NCBI GenBank assembly: GCA_035546295.1
Contig: DATKBT010000178.1
Span: 1-20,730, forward strand
Length of the DNA: 20,730 nucleotides
Direction: 5' to 3'
Source: DATKBT01 sp035546295
Lineage (GTDB): Bacteria > Acidobacteriota > Thermoanaerobaculia > Multivoradales > Multivoraceae
Below, piece by piece: positions 1 to 6,720 of the stretch. The position numbers and the translations under genes were made by a program. Within the stretch, counting starts at the first letter, position 1; each line of letters begins with the position of its first letter. Below the pieces are notes generated by a model that ran no database searches, was not told the origin of the DNA, and worked only from the letters and a program-made list of their open reading frames with translations.

Positions 1-141
1 CTAGCCGATCACTCGTGCGCCGCAAGCCCGCAAGCGGGCGCGGCTGGGTCGACCAGGCCACAGCCGTTTCTCTGGGCGAGCGCAGCGGCTTGATCGAACT
101 TTGACCGTTTTGTGAACTTCCCGCTGGCCTAGTCGACCTAG
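1..141. repeat. 141-bp repeat, copy A (inverted partner of 7586-7726)
   Basis: The first 141 bases match the reverse complement of 7586-7726 at 137 of 141 positions, with no gaps. The four differences are at about position 38 and in a small cluster at about 107-115. Both copies begin and end with CTAG, and the inner end carries a near-palindromic CTAG/GTCGAC motif. The window starts exactly at the first base, so this copy may extend further to the left. A short open frame crosses it on the minus strand, but the sequence is better explained as a repeat than as a gene. It may be a dispersed intergenic element of this genome or the end of a larger unit; no transposase is nearby. Confidence 0.9.
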
Positions 142-190
142 AAGCGAGCTCATACCACGAGCCCGCTGGCCTAGGCGACTTAGGAGCAAG
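120..190. repeat. Short tandem duplication of the repeat's inner end
   Basis: The 29-bp stretch 120-148, spanning the inner end of repeat copy A and its flank, recurs at 162-190 with a few substitutions (shared core CCCGCTGGCCTAG, then GACYTAG and GAGCAAG-like sequence). The spacing is 42 bp. The sequence ACCACGAGCCCGCT at 154-167 is also found at 7782-7795 beside the other repeat copy, so the flanks of both copies share extra modules. Confidence 0.65.
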
Positions 191-378
191 CAACGGGAGC
201 TGGCACACACGCCCTCTTCCATCGGCTACAGAACGAGAAGACACGCCGAAGCTCGCAAACCCGCGTCCTCCACATCCCGCCAGCCACCCTCTACTCTGGA
301 ACGCGAGACGCGCTCCGCGCGGGGCCGGGAGACCACAGTCGCCAGGACGACGGGCGAGCTCAGAGAGAGGAGACCGAG
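142..378. other. Intergenic stretch after repeat copy A
   Basis: Apart from the partial repeat at 162-190 I see no gene remnant here. The last 15 bases before 379 hold a purine-rich ribosome-binding site (GAGGAG at about 367-372) for the small open frame that follows, so a promoter should lie in this stretch, although no clear -35/-10 pair can be read. Confidence 0.4.
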
Positions 379-624
379 ATGACGGGTCTCGACATCATCG
401 CCGGCGTGATCATCATGGCGGTCCTGTGGAAGATGCTCCCGCAGTACGACCAGCGCGCGAAGAGCGGCGAGCTCGCGAGCCGCGAGAAGGAGCCGGCCAC
501 CCGCTCCCCGATTCTGCGACGCAGCGGGCCTCGCCCGCTCCGCGAGCGACGACGGCCGGCGCATCCCGCCGTGGTGCCGGCTCCGGGCGGCAAGCTCTCC
601 CGATCGCCGACCGCTCCTCGCTGA
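379..624 (+). CDS. Possible small single-helix membrane protein
   Basis: This 81-residue frame starts with ATG, six bases after a good GAGGAG ribosome-binding site. Residues 4-22 (LDIIAGVIIMAVLWKMLP) form one hydrophobic helix, followed by a charged stretch up to about residue 40. After that the protein turns into an arginine- and proline-rich tail typical of a GC-rich frame read by chance, which suggests that the original gene was shorter, or that a frameshift joined its start to non-coding sequence. I recognise no family. The strong start signal and the helix favour a real or formerly real gene; the tail argues against an intact one. Confidence 0.35.
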   Translation: MTGLDIIAGVIIMAVLWKMLPQYDQRAKSGELASREKEPATRSPILRRSGPRPLRERRRPAHPAVVPAPGGKLSRSPTAPR

Positions 625-634
625 CGGGCGGCGG

Positions 635-679
635 GCCACTCGCCGGCGGGGGACTCAGCCACTCGCCGGCGGAGGACTC
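635..679. repeat. 22-bp direct repeat, two copies
   Basis: The 22-bp units at 635-656 and 658-679 are identical except for one base (core GCCACTCGCCGGCGG, ending in GGACTC). They are separated by a single base. They lie in non-coding sequence between the small membrane protein and the acyl-CoA synthetase fragment. Either replication slippage or a pair of protein-binding sites would explain them. Confidence 0.75.
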
Positions 680-894
680 TTTGCCATCGGCGAGGCGCCG
701 GCGGCCCGGCAGATCGACGAAAGAGCGCTTTCAGCTCGGCAGCGACCTGGGCTCGGGGAGTGGCGCTGCTGACCTGGTGAGGGCGTGGCTTGCGGTTGCC
801 GGGACGAGGCCCGAGGTCCGCACGACGAGCATTGATCGAGAGAGGCGGGTGGAGCCGTGGTCGAGCAGAAGCAGCTGAGCTGAGCTGGACACGT

Positions 895-1029
895 GTCTCT
901 CTTCGCCTGGAGTCGCTGTTTCGCCCCGCCTCGGTCGCGGTCGTCGGGACTTCACAGAAGCAACGCAGCCTCGGCCACGTCGTGCTCCGCAACCTGCTCG
1001 GCGCCGGCTACGAGGGGCCGATCCGCTGA
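895..1029 (+). pseudogene. Fragment of an ADP-forming acyl-CoA synthetase (CoA-binding N-terminus)
   Basis: The frame ending at 1029 reads RLESLFRPASVAVVG, then SLGHVVLRNLLGAGYEGPI, before a stop. This is the start of the CoA-binding Rossmann-type domain of ADP-forming acetyl/acyl-CoA synthetases (and their acetyltransferase-fused relatives), where SLFRP.SVAVVGAS opens the protein and GFEGPIYPVNP follows. The usual protein is about 700-900 residues; only about 40 remain here. No good in-frame start precedes it, and nothing recognisable follows the stop, so this is a truncated relic. The family makes ATP from acyl-CoA under fermentative conditions. I rely on motif memory, but the match is strong over its length. 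Confidence 0.75.
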
Positions 1030-1384
1030 GCGGTGAGACGGCCGAGCGCCCCGCTCGCATTGGCCGCGCTGGAGGCCCGCTCGCATCTCGGCACCTGCTT
1101 CCATGATCGATCATCCCACCCGGCCGGAAGCACCGCCAACGGGGCTCGGGTGATCGCTGTCGCGAGCGTACCGCTCGGGTTCACCTCGGGCACCACACCT
1201 CGAGGCGGCGTCCCCCACGCGAAGGAATGGGAGCGCTCACGAGATCTCCGGCTGGCCGGCTGCCCGAGCACCCAGGAGCCCGGTCGCGCCGTCGCGTCGA
1301 ATCGCGCGCTTGCTGCTAAGTTCATCGGCAACGGTGGCCTCCCGAGATCGAGGAGCCCGGAACGCGATCGAGACGAGGTGAGAC
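1030..1384. other. Non-coding stretch after the synthetase fragment
   Basis: No continuation of the acyl-CoA synthetase, and no other protein similarity, is recognisable in any frame. The long open frames here are ordinary for such high GC and have no sensible composition. The last bases (GAGG at 1375-1378) serve as the ribosome-binding site of the next gene. Confidence 0.4.
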
Positions 1385-1807
1385 GTGGACTCGACTCCCG
1401 AGCCGTCCACAGGCAAGACGCGACCGCAAGCCTCGCGCTACGAGTTCCGCGACGCGGAGAACCAGGTCCTGGGCGACCTGTCGCGCCGGATCTCGAGCAT
1501 GGGGGTCTTCTCCCTCCTGCTGGGAGCGACCGCCGGCGTGCTGAGCGGGCTGCAGGTAGCCCGCGGCACGATCGGCTGGGCGATCTTGATCAGTGCCTTC
1601 GCCTTCTACTTCCTGTTGTCGGGCTTCTGGACGGTACGCGCCGGCCGCGCGTTCCGATCGATCGTGGTCAGCACCGGCCGCGACATCCGCCACCTGATGG
1701 AGGCGCTCGAGCAGCTCAACCGGCTCTACCGGCTCAAGCTCCTGCTCCTCATCGTGTGCCTCGCCGCACTGTTCGCGATGCTGGTGGCGCCAACCGCCGC
1801 CAGGTGA
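1385..1807 (+). CDS. Small integral membrane protein with three predicted helices
   Basis: The protein has 140 residues and a GTG start, placed six bases after GAGG. Residues 1-35 are polar and probably cytoplasmic. Hydrophobic helices lie at about 40-58 (MGVFSLLLGATAGVLSGLQ), 63-83 (a tryptophan- and phenylalanine-rich helix) and 118-136 (LLLLIVCLAALFAMLVAP). A conserved-looking amphipathic segment with many arginines and leucines (about 88-117) links helices two and three. I do not recognise the family and assign no function. It sits between gene fragments, converges with the minus-strand stress protein 62 bp downstream, and is followed at once by a hairpin. Composition and start signal indicate an intact gene. 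Confidence 0.75.
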   Translation: MDSTPEPSTGKTRPQASRYEFRDAENQVLGDLSRRISSMGVFSLLLGATAGVLSGLQVARGTIGWAILISAFAFYFLLSGFWTVRAGRAFRSIVVSTGRDIRHLMEALEQLNRLYRLKLLLLIVCLAALFAMLVAPTAAR

Positions 1808-1810
1808 TCC

Positions 1811-1827
1811 GGCGCCCACTCGGCGCC
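1811..1827. terminator. Hairpin between convergent genes
   Basis: Four bases after the stop of the membrane protein, GGCGCC (1811-1816) and GGCGCC (1822-1827) form a perfect 6-bp stem with a 5-base loop. There is no T-run, so this is at most a weak or factor-assisted terminator. It lies in the 62-bp gap between two convergent genes and could serve both. Confidence 0.35.
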
Positions 1828-1869
1828 ACCGGTCCGCCGAACCGCGCCTGCGATCCGCTCGCGCCGCGA

Positions 1870-2799
1870 TCAGTCTCCGGTCTCGACCAGGGGCACCGGT
1901 ACGGTGAGCACCGGGACCCGGCATCGACTGACGATCCGCTCCGCCACGCTGCCGAGGAAGAGATTGTCGATGCCGGACCGTTGGCGGTGACCCACCACGA
2001 TCAGGTCGGGAGCTCCGTCTCCCTCGCAACGGCCGAGGATGGCGGCCGCCGGGGACTCCCTCACGACTTCGATCGTCGTGCGACCGGGATCGAGTCCCGA
2101 CCGGCGCATCAGCTCGTCGAGTCGGTCTCGCGCCTCGCTCTCGAGCCGCTTCCAGGAGAACTGCGGGAGCTCCGGCAGCTCCTCGTAGACGACCTTCGGA
2201 CGCAGGATCTCGATCGCGTGCAGCAGGCTGACCGAGGCACCGGTCCACCCCGAAAGGGCGGCGGCGTAGTCGACCAGCGGCGCCGACGTCTCGGTGAGGC
2301 TCGCCGCCACGAGAATCGACACCTGGCCGTCGTCCCCGGGGAACCGATCCCGCCCGCGCACCGTGATCACGGGAACCGGCGAGTGCCGCACGACCTCCTC
2401 GGCGACGCTGCCGAGGAGGAGCCTGCGAACGCCGCGGCGCCCATGGGTGGCCATGACGATCACGTCGATCCCCTCCTCCTCGACGTAGTCGAGGATCACG
2501 GGCGCCGGCGCCACACCGCGGCGCTCGGCGCGCTCGACCGTGACGCCCTCGGCGCTGGCCGTCTCGGAGAGCGCCGCCAGGAGGTCGTCGACTCTGGTGT
2601 GCAGCGAATCGACGACCTCCCGGTACTCGGGGAAGCGCCCCTCGCCGTAGTCGTCGTGCAGCACGACGGCATGGAGCAGGTGGAGCTCGGCGCCGAACGC
2701 GCGCGCGATTCCGGCCGCGTAGGGCAGCGCCGCCGAGGCAGGCTCGGAGAAGTCGGTGGGCAGCAGAACGCGCCGGGGCTCACCGATCTTGGCCGTCAT
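1870..2799 (-). CDS. Universal stress protein, two tandem USP domains
   Basis: This 309-residue cytoplasmic protein contains two UspA-type domains, each with the alpha/beta fold that binds ATP or AMP. Domain one begins VLLPTDFSEPASAAL at about residue 10 and ends with MATHGRRGVRRLLLGSVAEEVV, close to the ATP-binding motif G-x2-G-x9-G-S/T (the first Gly is Ala). Domain two starts at about residue 155 and ends with VVGHRQRSGIDNLFLGSVAERI, where the second Gly is Gln but the GS is kept. USPs of this tandem type accumulate during starvation, hypoxia or other stress and often act as nucleotide sensors. The gene stands alone on the minus strand; the ribosome-binding site is weak, so the exact start is less certain than the gene. 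A second tandem USP is encoded at 9956-10963. Confidence 0.93.
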   Translation of the reverse strand: MTAKIGEPRRVLLPTDFSEPASAALPYAAGIARAFGAELHLLHAVVLHDDYGEGRFPEYREVVDSLHTRVDDLLAALSETASAEGVTVERAERRGVAPAPVILDYVEEEGIDVIVMATHGRRGVRRLLLGSVAEEVVRHSPVPVITVRGRDRFPGDDGQVSILVAASLTETSAPLVDYAAALSGWTGASVSLLHAIEILRPKVVYEELPELPQFSWKRLESEARDRLDELMRRSGLDPGRTTIEVVRESPAAAILGRCEGDGAPDLIVVGHRQRSGIDNLFLGSVAERIVSRCRVPVLTVPVPLVETGD

Positions 2800-2956
2800 C
2801 GCGGAGAGAGTCTACAGCGATCTCCCGCTCTCCACACGCTCGATGGCCGAAGGACGCCGATGCTCCGCTCGCGCCGTTCTGTTCGCCGCCACCCCTCCAC
2901 CCTCGCACACGCCGCTGGGCGATGGAACGGAGAGCTTGAGCTCGCGGCATGCCACC

Positions 2957-3105
2957 CGAGCGGAGCGCGCCTCCATCATCTACAAGGGACCGTGGTGGCC
3001 GACGGCGATGCCCGGGCGGTGGTCGTCGCCACCGGTGGGGACACCGAGATCGGTCGCATCGGCGAGGTGGTGGCCAGCACTCCGGAGGAACGGACTCCGC
3101 TGAGC
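2957..3105 (+). pseudogene. Fragment of a P-type cation-transporting ATPase (actuator domain)
   Basis: One frame reads AERASIIYKG up to about 2988, and the next frame continues GTVVADGDARAVVVATG, then DTEIGRIGEVVASTPEERTPL. Joined, they match the end of the actuator domain of P-type ATPases of the Ca2+/cation class (xMVYKGTVV.xG.A.aVVVATG..TEIGRI...TPL). The frame change falls in a G-run at about 2986-2988, where one more G would restore the frame. The catalytic DKTGT motif, ATP-binding domain and membrane helices are all missing, so this is a relic of a protein of about 900 residues. The TGES motif expected just upstream is not seen. Confidence 0.8.
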
Positions 3106-3258
3106 TACGAGGATCTCGACGACGGCATCCGCGTTCGCGAGACCTCGTCCGATCAGGAAGTCACCAGGCTCATCCGCGCCCACGCCGCCAAGGGCGACGA
3201 CTTCGTCGCGCGCGGACGCGTCGGCATGCACGAGGAGACGCTGCTGCCGAACGACTGA
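3106..3258 (+). pseudogene. C-terminal remnant of an unidentified protein fused to the ATPase fragment
   Basis: Directly after TPL of the ATPase fragment the frame continues as LSYEDLDDGIRVRETSSDQE, then VTRLIRAHAAKGDDFVARGR, and ends with a stop at 3258. This no longer resembles a P-type ATPase. The pattern of GIRV..TS.DPEV..LIRAHA...D.FV..G resembles a short C-terminal motif I associate with small secreted hypothetical proteins of Acidobacteria-like genomes (sometimes misnamed aspartate carbamoyltransferase). The segment has protein-like composition and keeps an apparently natural end. I see it as a second gene remnant joined in frame by deletion; the family assignment is tentative. Confidence 0.45.
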
Positions 3259-3342
3259 ACGAGCCGTGAGACGTCGCGCCCGCCGGCGGCGTCGAGCCGA
3301 TCGACGGGAACCGGCAAGGAGGCGGTGCCCCTTCGCGCTGAC

Positions 3343-3397
3343 GGGCGGCGCTGTATCGGGCGGCGCTGTATCGGGCGGCGCTGTACCGGGCGGCGCG
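3343..3397. repeat. 15-bp tandem repeat, about 3.7 copies
   Basis: The unit GGGCGGCGCTGTATC occurs at 3343-3357 and 3358-3372, with one change at 3373-3387 (ending in ACC), and a partial fourth copy from 3388. It lies between the gene-fragment region and the end of the haloperoxidase gene. Each unit holds GGGCGGCGC, which can pair with GCGCCGCCC at 3412-3420. Confidence 0.85.
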
Positions 3398-3421
3398 GGA
3401 GCCCACACCCCGCGCCGCCCG
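3387..3421 (-). terminator. Strong GC hairpin downstream of the haloperoxidase gene
   Basis: GGGCGGCGCGGG (3388-3399) and CCCGCGCCGCCC (3409-3420), with the flanking C3387/G3421 pair, form a perfect 13-bp stem with a 9-base loop. It starts 14 bases after the minus-strand haloperoxidase stop and could end its transcript. No T-run follows, so it would not be a classical intrinsic terminator. The left arm is the last copy of the 15-bp repeat. Confidence 0.55.
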
Positions 3422-3434
3422 CTTCACCTTCGCC

Positions 3435-5042
3435 TCACTCGCAGGCGAACGCCTCCACGTCCCGCGTCGCGCGACCGGGCGTGAACAGCGGGTTGAAGTA
3501 CGTTCGCGTCGACTCGGCAACGTGATCGGTGACCTTGATCACGTACTCGATGTCGGTGGCGGCGGCGGCGAACACCCAGTAGTTGCCGTTGACGTCGCAG
3601 GCGTCGAGCACCTTCACGATCAGCTCGACGTTGTCCTCGCCGAAGAACGTGAACTCGCCGCTCTCGGGGGTCCGCGGCACTGCGCGACCGACGCCCGCCA
3701 CCGTCGATGAGGAACGCCAGTCGACGCGCACCGAGAAGCGGTTGCCCTGGAGACAGAGAGTCTCGTCGTCGGCGGAACACAGGACCGCCACGCTGCTCTC
3801 GGGACGCAGGAAGTTGCCGAAGACGTACTCGGCGAGCGCGCGGCCACCGGCGATCGCGTCCCGGTTGTCGTACTGCCAGTGGATGCCGCCGTAGATGCGG
3901 CTCTGCCCTGCCTCCTCCGCCGCCTGAGACAGCGACGAGAAGCTGCGCAGCGCGCCCGGGACGCCGTCGGAGGGGGTCGAGAACTCGATGTCGTCCTGCC
4001 CGAGCACGAGGCCGAGGATGCGGCCGGACGAGCCGCTGAACGTGCTGTGTCCCGAGGTGTAGGTCGGGAACGGCGGCGTCGTGATGTACGAGCTCCACTC
4101 GGGGTCGGGAGCGGTTTCTGGATTGCCGTCGAGGTCGCCGTTGACGATGGCGGTGTAAGGGCGCCAGTGGTGGTAGTGGTACTTGTTGTCCCAGGAGACG
4201 ATCGCTGCGTCGGCCACCGTGATCCCGAGCAGCGCGAAGAGCCGAGCGCTCTCGACCAGGTTCAGCGAGCGCTCCTCGACGAGCTGCTGGGCGATCAGGT
4301 TCCAGTGGCCGGGCGGCGTCGAGGTCCCGAGCCCATCGTCCCAGAACTGCGCGATCTCCGACTGGTCGTCGTCGCGGTCGAGGCTGTCGGCGTCTCCGAG
4401 GCTCTTCACCTCGAGGTAGTCCTTCAGATAGCGCGGGTCGTTCGGCGTCGCGGGAGGCCCCGGCGCCCGGAACTGCGAGCTCGACAGCAGGGTCCACGGA
4501 CGGACGTAAGGCCACTGCGGGAGCAGCGCGGGCACGAAACCGGGAGGGGTCGGAATCCACCAGAAGACGCCGGTCGGCGGGAAGTAGCCGATCGGCACGC
4601 CGGAGCCGTCGTCGGCGCGCGACGCGAGCACCGCATCGGCGACCGTCCGGCCCCAGGCGATGCCGTCGTCTCGCGACGTGGAGTCAGGAATGCCATCGAG
4701 CGAGCCCGCGAGCAGCGAATCGAAGTCGGCGGCCTGCCCCGGGTAGATCGTGGTCAGCACCCGGTGCGCGGCTGCCGCGGCCGCTGCGGTGGAAGAGGCG
4801 CCGGCAGGAGCGAGACCGGCATCGGTCTGATAGGTGGCGTAGCCTCCCTCGAGCGAGACCACGGCGTCGAAGATCGAGACGTTGAGGATCGCCATGACGC
4901 GCGTCATCGCCGGCGGATTGACGCGGTTGGCGCGCACCGCGTCGATGAACGCGGCGTTCCAGTCGATCACCGGGTCGGCGGCGGCCGGAGCGGCGAGCAG
5001 GACGGCGAAAGAGAGGGAGAGGATGCAGCGAGTATGGTTCAA
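3435..5042 (-). CDS. Vanadium-dependent haloperoxidase / PAP2-type phosphatase, exported
   Basis: I start this 535-residue protein at TTG 5042, nine bases after a perfect AGGAGG; it gives a signal peptide (CILSLSFAVLLAAPAAA, residues 6-22) before ADPVIDWN. The vanadate (or phosphate) site is complete: K287 and R294 in NKYHYHHWRP, S330-G-H332 in TYTSGHSTFSGS, and R382 and H388 in SRIYGGIHW. The K-x6-R and R-x5-H spacings equal those of fungal vanadium chloroperoxidase. The family oxidises halides with hydrogen peroxide or hydrolyses phosphate esters; sequence alone does not decide. Residues about 430-535 form an extra domain (DNVELIVKVLDACDVNGNYWVF, then KVTD) that I know from many exported Acidobacteria-like proteins. 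The gene lies 188 bp downstream of the barrel gene on the same strand and is probably cotranscribed with it. Confidence 0.9.
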   Translation of the reverse strand: MNHTRCILSLSFAVLLAAPAAADPVIDWNAAFIDAVRANRVNPPAMTRVMAILNVSIFDAVVSLEGGYATYQTDAGLAPAGASSTAAAAAAAHRVLTTIYPGQAADFDSLLAGSLDGIPDSTSRDDGIAWGRTVADAVLASRADDGSGVPIGYFPPTGVFWWIPTPPGFVPALLPQWPYVRPWTLLSSSQFRAPGPPATPNDPRYLKDYLEVKSLGDADSLDRDDDQSEIAQFWDDGLGTSTPPGHWNLIAQQLVEERSLNLVESARLFALLGITVADAAIVSWDNKYHYHHWRPYTAIVNGDLDGNPETAPDPEWSSYITTPPFPTYTSGHSTFSGSSGRILGLVLGQDDIEFSTPSDGVPGALRSFSSLSQAAEEAGQSRIYGGIHWQYDNRDAIAGGRALAEYVFGNFLRPESSVAVLCSADDETLCLQGNRFSVRVDWRSSSTVAGVGRAVPRTPESGEFTFFGEDNVELIVKVLDACDVNGNYWVFAAAATDIEYVIKVTDHVAESTRTYFNPLFTPGRATRDVEAFACE

Positions 5043-5230
5043 GACAAATGACCTCCTGATCGATGGCTCTCCAGAACGAGTACGGGGACTCGCGGGAGAC
5101 GGCGTGGGACCGACCGCTCCGTCGACGGCCGGCGGAGACGGCGGCAAGCGTTCGAGTTGGTGACCGCCGCCGGCGCAGTGGTTGCAGCGGCCGAGAGGCA
5201 CGAGTCGAATGTCACCATGACCGGATCTTC

Positions 5231-6103
5231 TCAGTAGCTGTAGACGAGTCCGACCGCATAGCCGTCGGTGTCACCGCTGTTGCGACCGTCGAGAGTGGTG
5301 AACCCTCCGATCGCGACCCCGAATCGCGGCGTCACCCGCGCGAACACCTTTGCGGCGAAGCGCTCGAACTCGTCCTTGTTGCTCGGGAACGGTACGCCGG
5401 GGCCGATGTCGGTGCCCCCGTCGGCCCAGTAGCGGTACCAGGTGACGCTCGGCGTTAGGTTCCCGAACGAACGGCCCGCGGTGACCGCCAGCGGCAGGCC
5501 GTTCGGCGCCGGGTCCCCCCGGAAGTCCCACCCCGTCTGGGTCGAGACGTACCAGCGGCCGGCCTGGACCAGCCAGACGGCCCGCAGCAGCGCGTCGGTG
5601 GTGTCGTCTCCGAGGCTGATCGGCGAATCGCCCTCGTAGTCGCCGACCGGCGTCCGCCCGCCGACGCCGACGGAGAACGAATGGCGGGTCCGGCCCGCGG
5701 CGCCCGACCAGATTCGGTACTGCAGGAAAGCGCTCAGATCCTGGGCGCCCGAGTCCGAGAGGTTGGCGGTGCCGTCCCCCTCGACGTCGACGTAGGGCAC
5801 CGTCGCCACCACGGTGAGCCGCTCGGTCAGCCCGTGCCTCCACCACAACGAGGCGCTGAAGGTGTCGACGGTGCCCAGCTCGGGCACACTGACTTTCTCG
5901 GTTCCGACCCAGAACTCGTCGTAGGAGTCGAACGACAGGGAGAAGGCGACGTCGCCGTGACCCGGCTCGGGAGCGAAGCCGTCGAGGTCCTGGGCGGCAG
6001 TGGCTGTCGCCGCGCCGAGGATGCCGATCCCGACGATCGGGCCGGCGAGAGCGAGGGAGCGAACGAGTCGGTTCTTCGAGCGAGTGGTACGGCGGGATCT
6101 CAC
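5231..6103 (-). CDS. Outer-membrane beta-barrel protein
   Basis: This 290-residue protein starts at GTG 6103, preceded by GGGGAGAA. A basic n-region and hydrophobic core (RLVRSLALAGPIVGIGILG) end at an ATATA/A-like cleavage site near residue 36. The rest alternates short amphipathic strands with glycine and aromatic residues (SASLWWRHGLTERLTVVATV, SFSVGVGGRTPVGDYEG) and ends in GLVYSY, the aromatic C-terminal residue typical of proteins inserted by the BAM complex. It resembles the transporter-like or MetA/phenol-degradation group of barrels of about 12 strands, but I cannot name a substrate. Its position upstream of an exported haloperoxidase suggests a shared envelope function, which is inference. 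Confidence 0.85.
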   Translation of the reverse strand: MRSRRTTRSKNRLVRSLALAGPIVGIGILGAATATAAQDLDGFAPEPGHGDVAFSLSFDSYDEFWVGTEKVSVPELGTVDTFSASLWWRHGLTERLTVVATVPYVDVEGDGTANLSDSGAQDLSAFLQYRIWSGAAGRTRHSFSVGVGGRTPVGDYEGDSPISLGDDTTDALLRAVWLVQAGRWYVSTQTGWDFRGDPAPNGLPLAVTAGRSFGNLTPSVTWYRYWADGGTDIGPGVPFPSNKDEFERFAAKVFARVTPRFGVAIGGFTTLDGRNSGDTDGYAVGLVYSY

Positions 6104-6720
6104 ACGGTTCTCCCCGCTCCCGGCGGAGCGTCGACGGCAGGAAAGACAGAGTGCCCCTGCGGGGCATTCGCGATGTTCAAAGACGAACCCCGGGGCTAGC
6201 AGCTTCGATGCCAGCGGCCGGCGGCCCCCGTCGCAGCTCCCGAACCTGCGGCTGCGGGCGTCCCCTCACCCATGTCACCGCCGGTTCTCCTTAGAAACTG
6301 CGGGTCCCTCGAGGAAGTGCTCGCAATCTCTATGGGCGAACCCGGCTCGCCATCGCACGGCCGGACTCGCCCTCTCCTCGGCGAAACGCAGCACTCCGAC
6401 GGCGCCAGTGCGCCCCTGCGAGCTCGTGTCGAGCCGAGTCAGAGGGTTGCGGGCGTTTCGTCCGCCCGCGGGGCTCGTGCGACGACGACGGCGAGTCTCC
6501 GATCGACAGGCACTCGGGATCCCCGTAGAAGCGTGCACGGCTGGAGCACACCGGCGGATCGGTCGACTCCCCGCTCGTCCGGGCTGGGCATCCGCACGCC
6601 CCACGGGTACCATTCCGCCCTCCCGTCCGTGCGTTGGCCAGAACCGGAGCGGCGATCTAGTGTTGTCCGATCTGACACTTCGGGAGGGCTCTGCGGGGAA
6701 ACGAGCGGAGGACGATTGCC
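6104..6720. other. Divergent intergenic region (617 bp)
   Basis: It separates the minus-strand barrel gene from the plus-strand alpha/beta hydrolase, so promoters for both must lie here. Besides the hairpin at 6149-6169 and the hydrolase ribosome-binding site (GGAGG at about 6707-6711), I see no gene, remnant or clear sigma-70 promoter. The length is generous for two promoters. Confidence 0.4.
6149..6169 (-). promoter_or_regulatory. Leader hairpin upstream of the barrel gene
   Basis: GAGTGCCCC (6149-6157) and GGGGCATTC (6161-6169) form a 9-bp stem with one G-T wobble and a 3-base loop. Read on the minus strand, the hairpin is followed by TGTCTTTCC, a short pyrimidine-rich run, and sits about 46 bases before the GTG of the barrel gene. 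It could be an attenuator, a terminator for upstream transcription, or an mRNA-stabilising leader element. Confidence 0.4.

Noticed and set aside
1..222. 73-residue open frame on the minus strand across repeat copy A
   Set aside because: It lies mostly inside the 141-bp repeat, has arginine/leucine-rich chance composition, and the other repeat copy does not keep an equivalent gene.
1033..2950. Very long plus-strand open frame over the membrane protein and stress protein genes
   Set aside because: It is the antisense or out-of-frame shadow of real genes in GC-rich DNA; only its last part (after about 2986) has real protein similarity.
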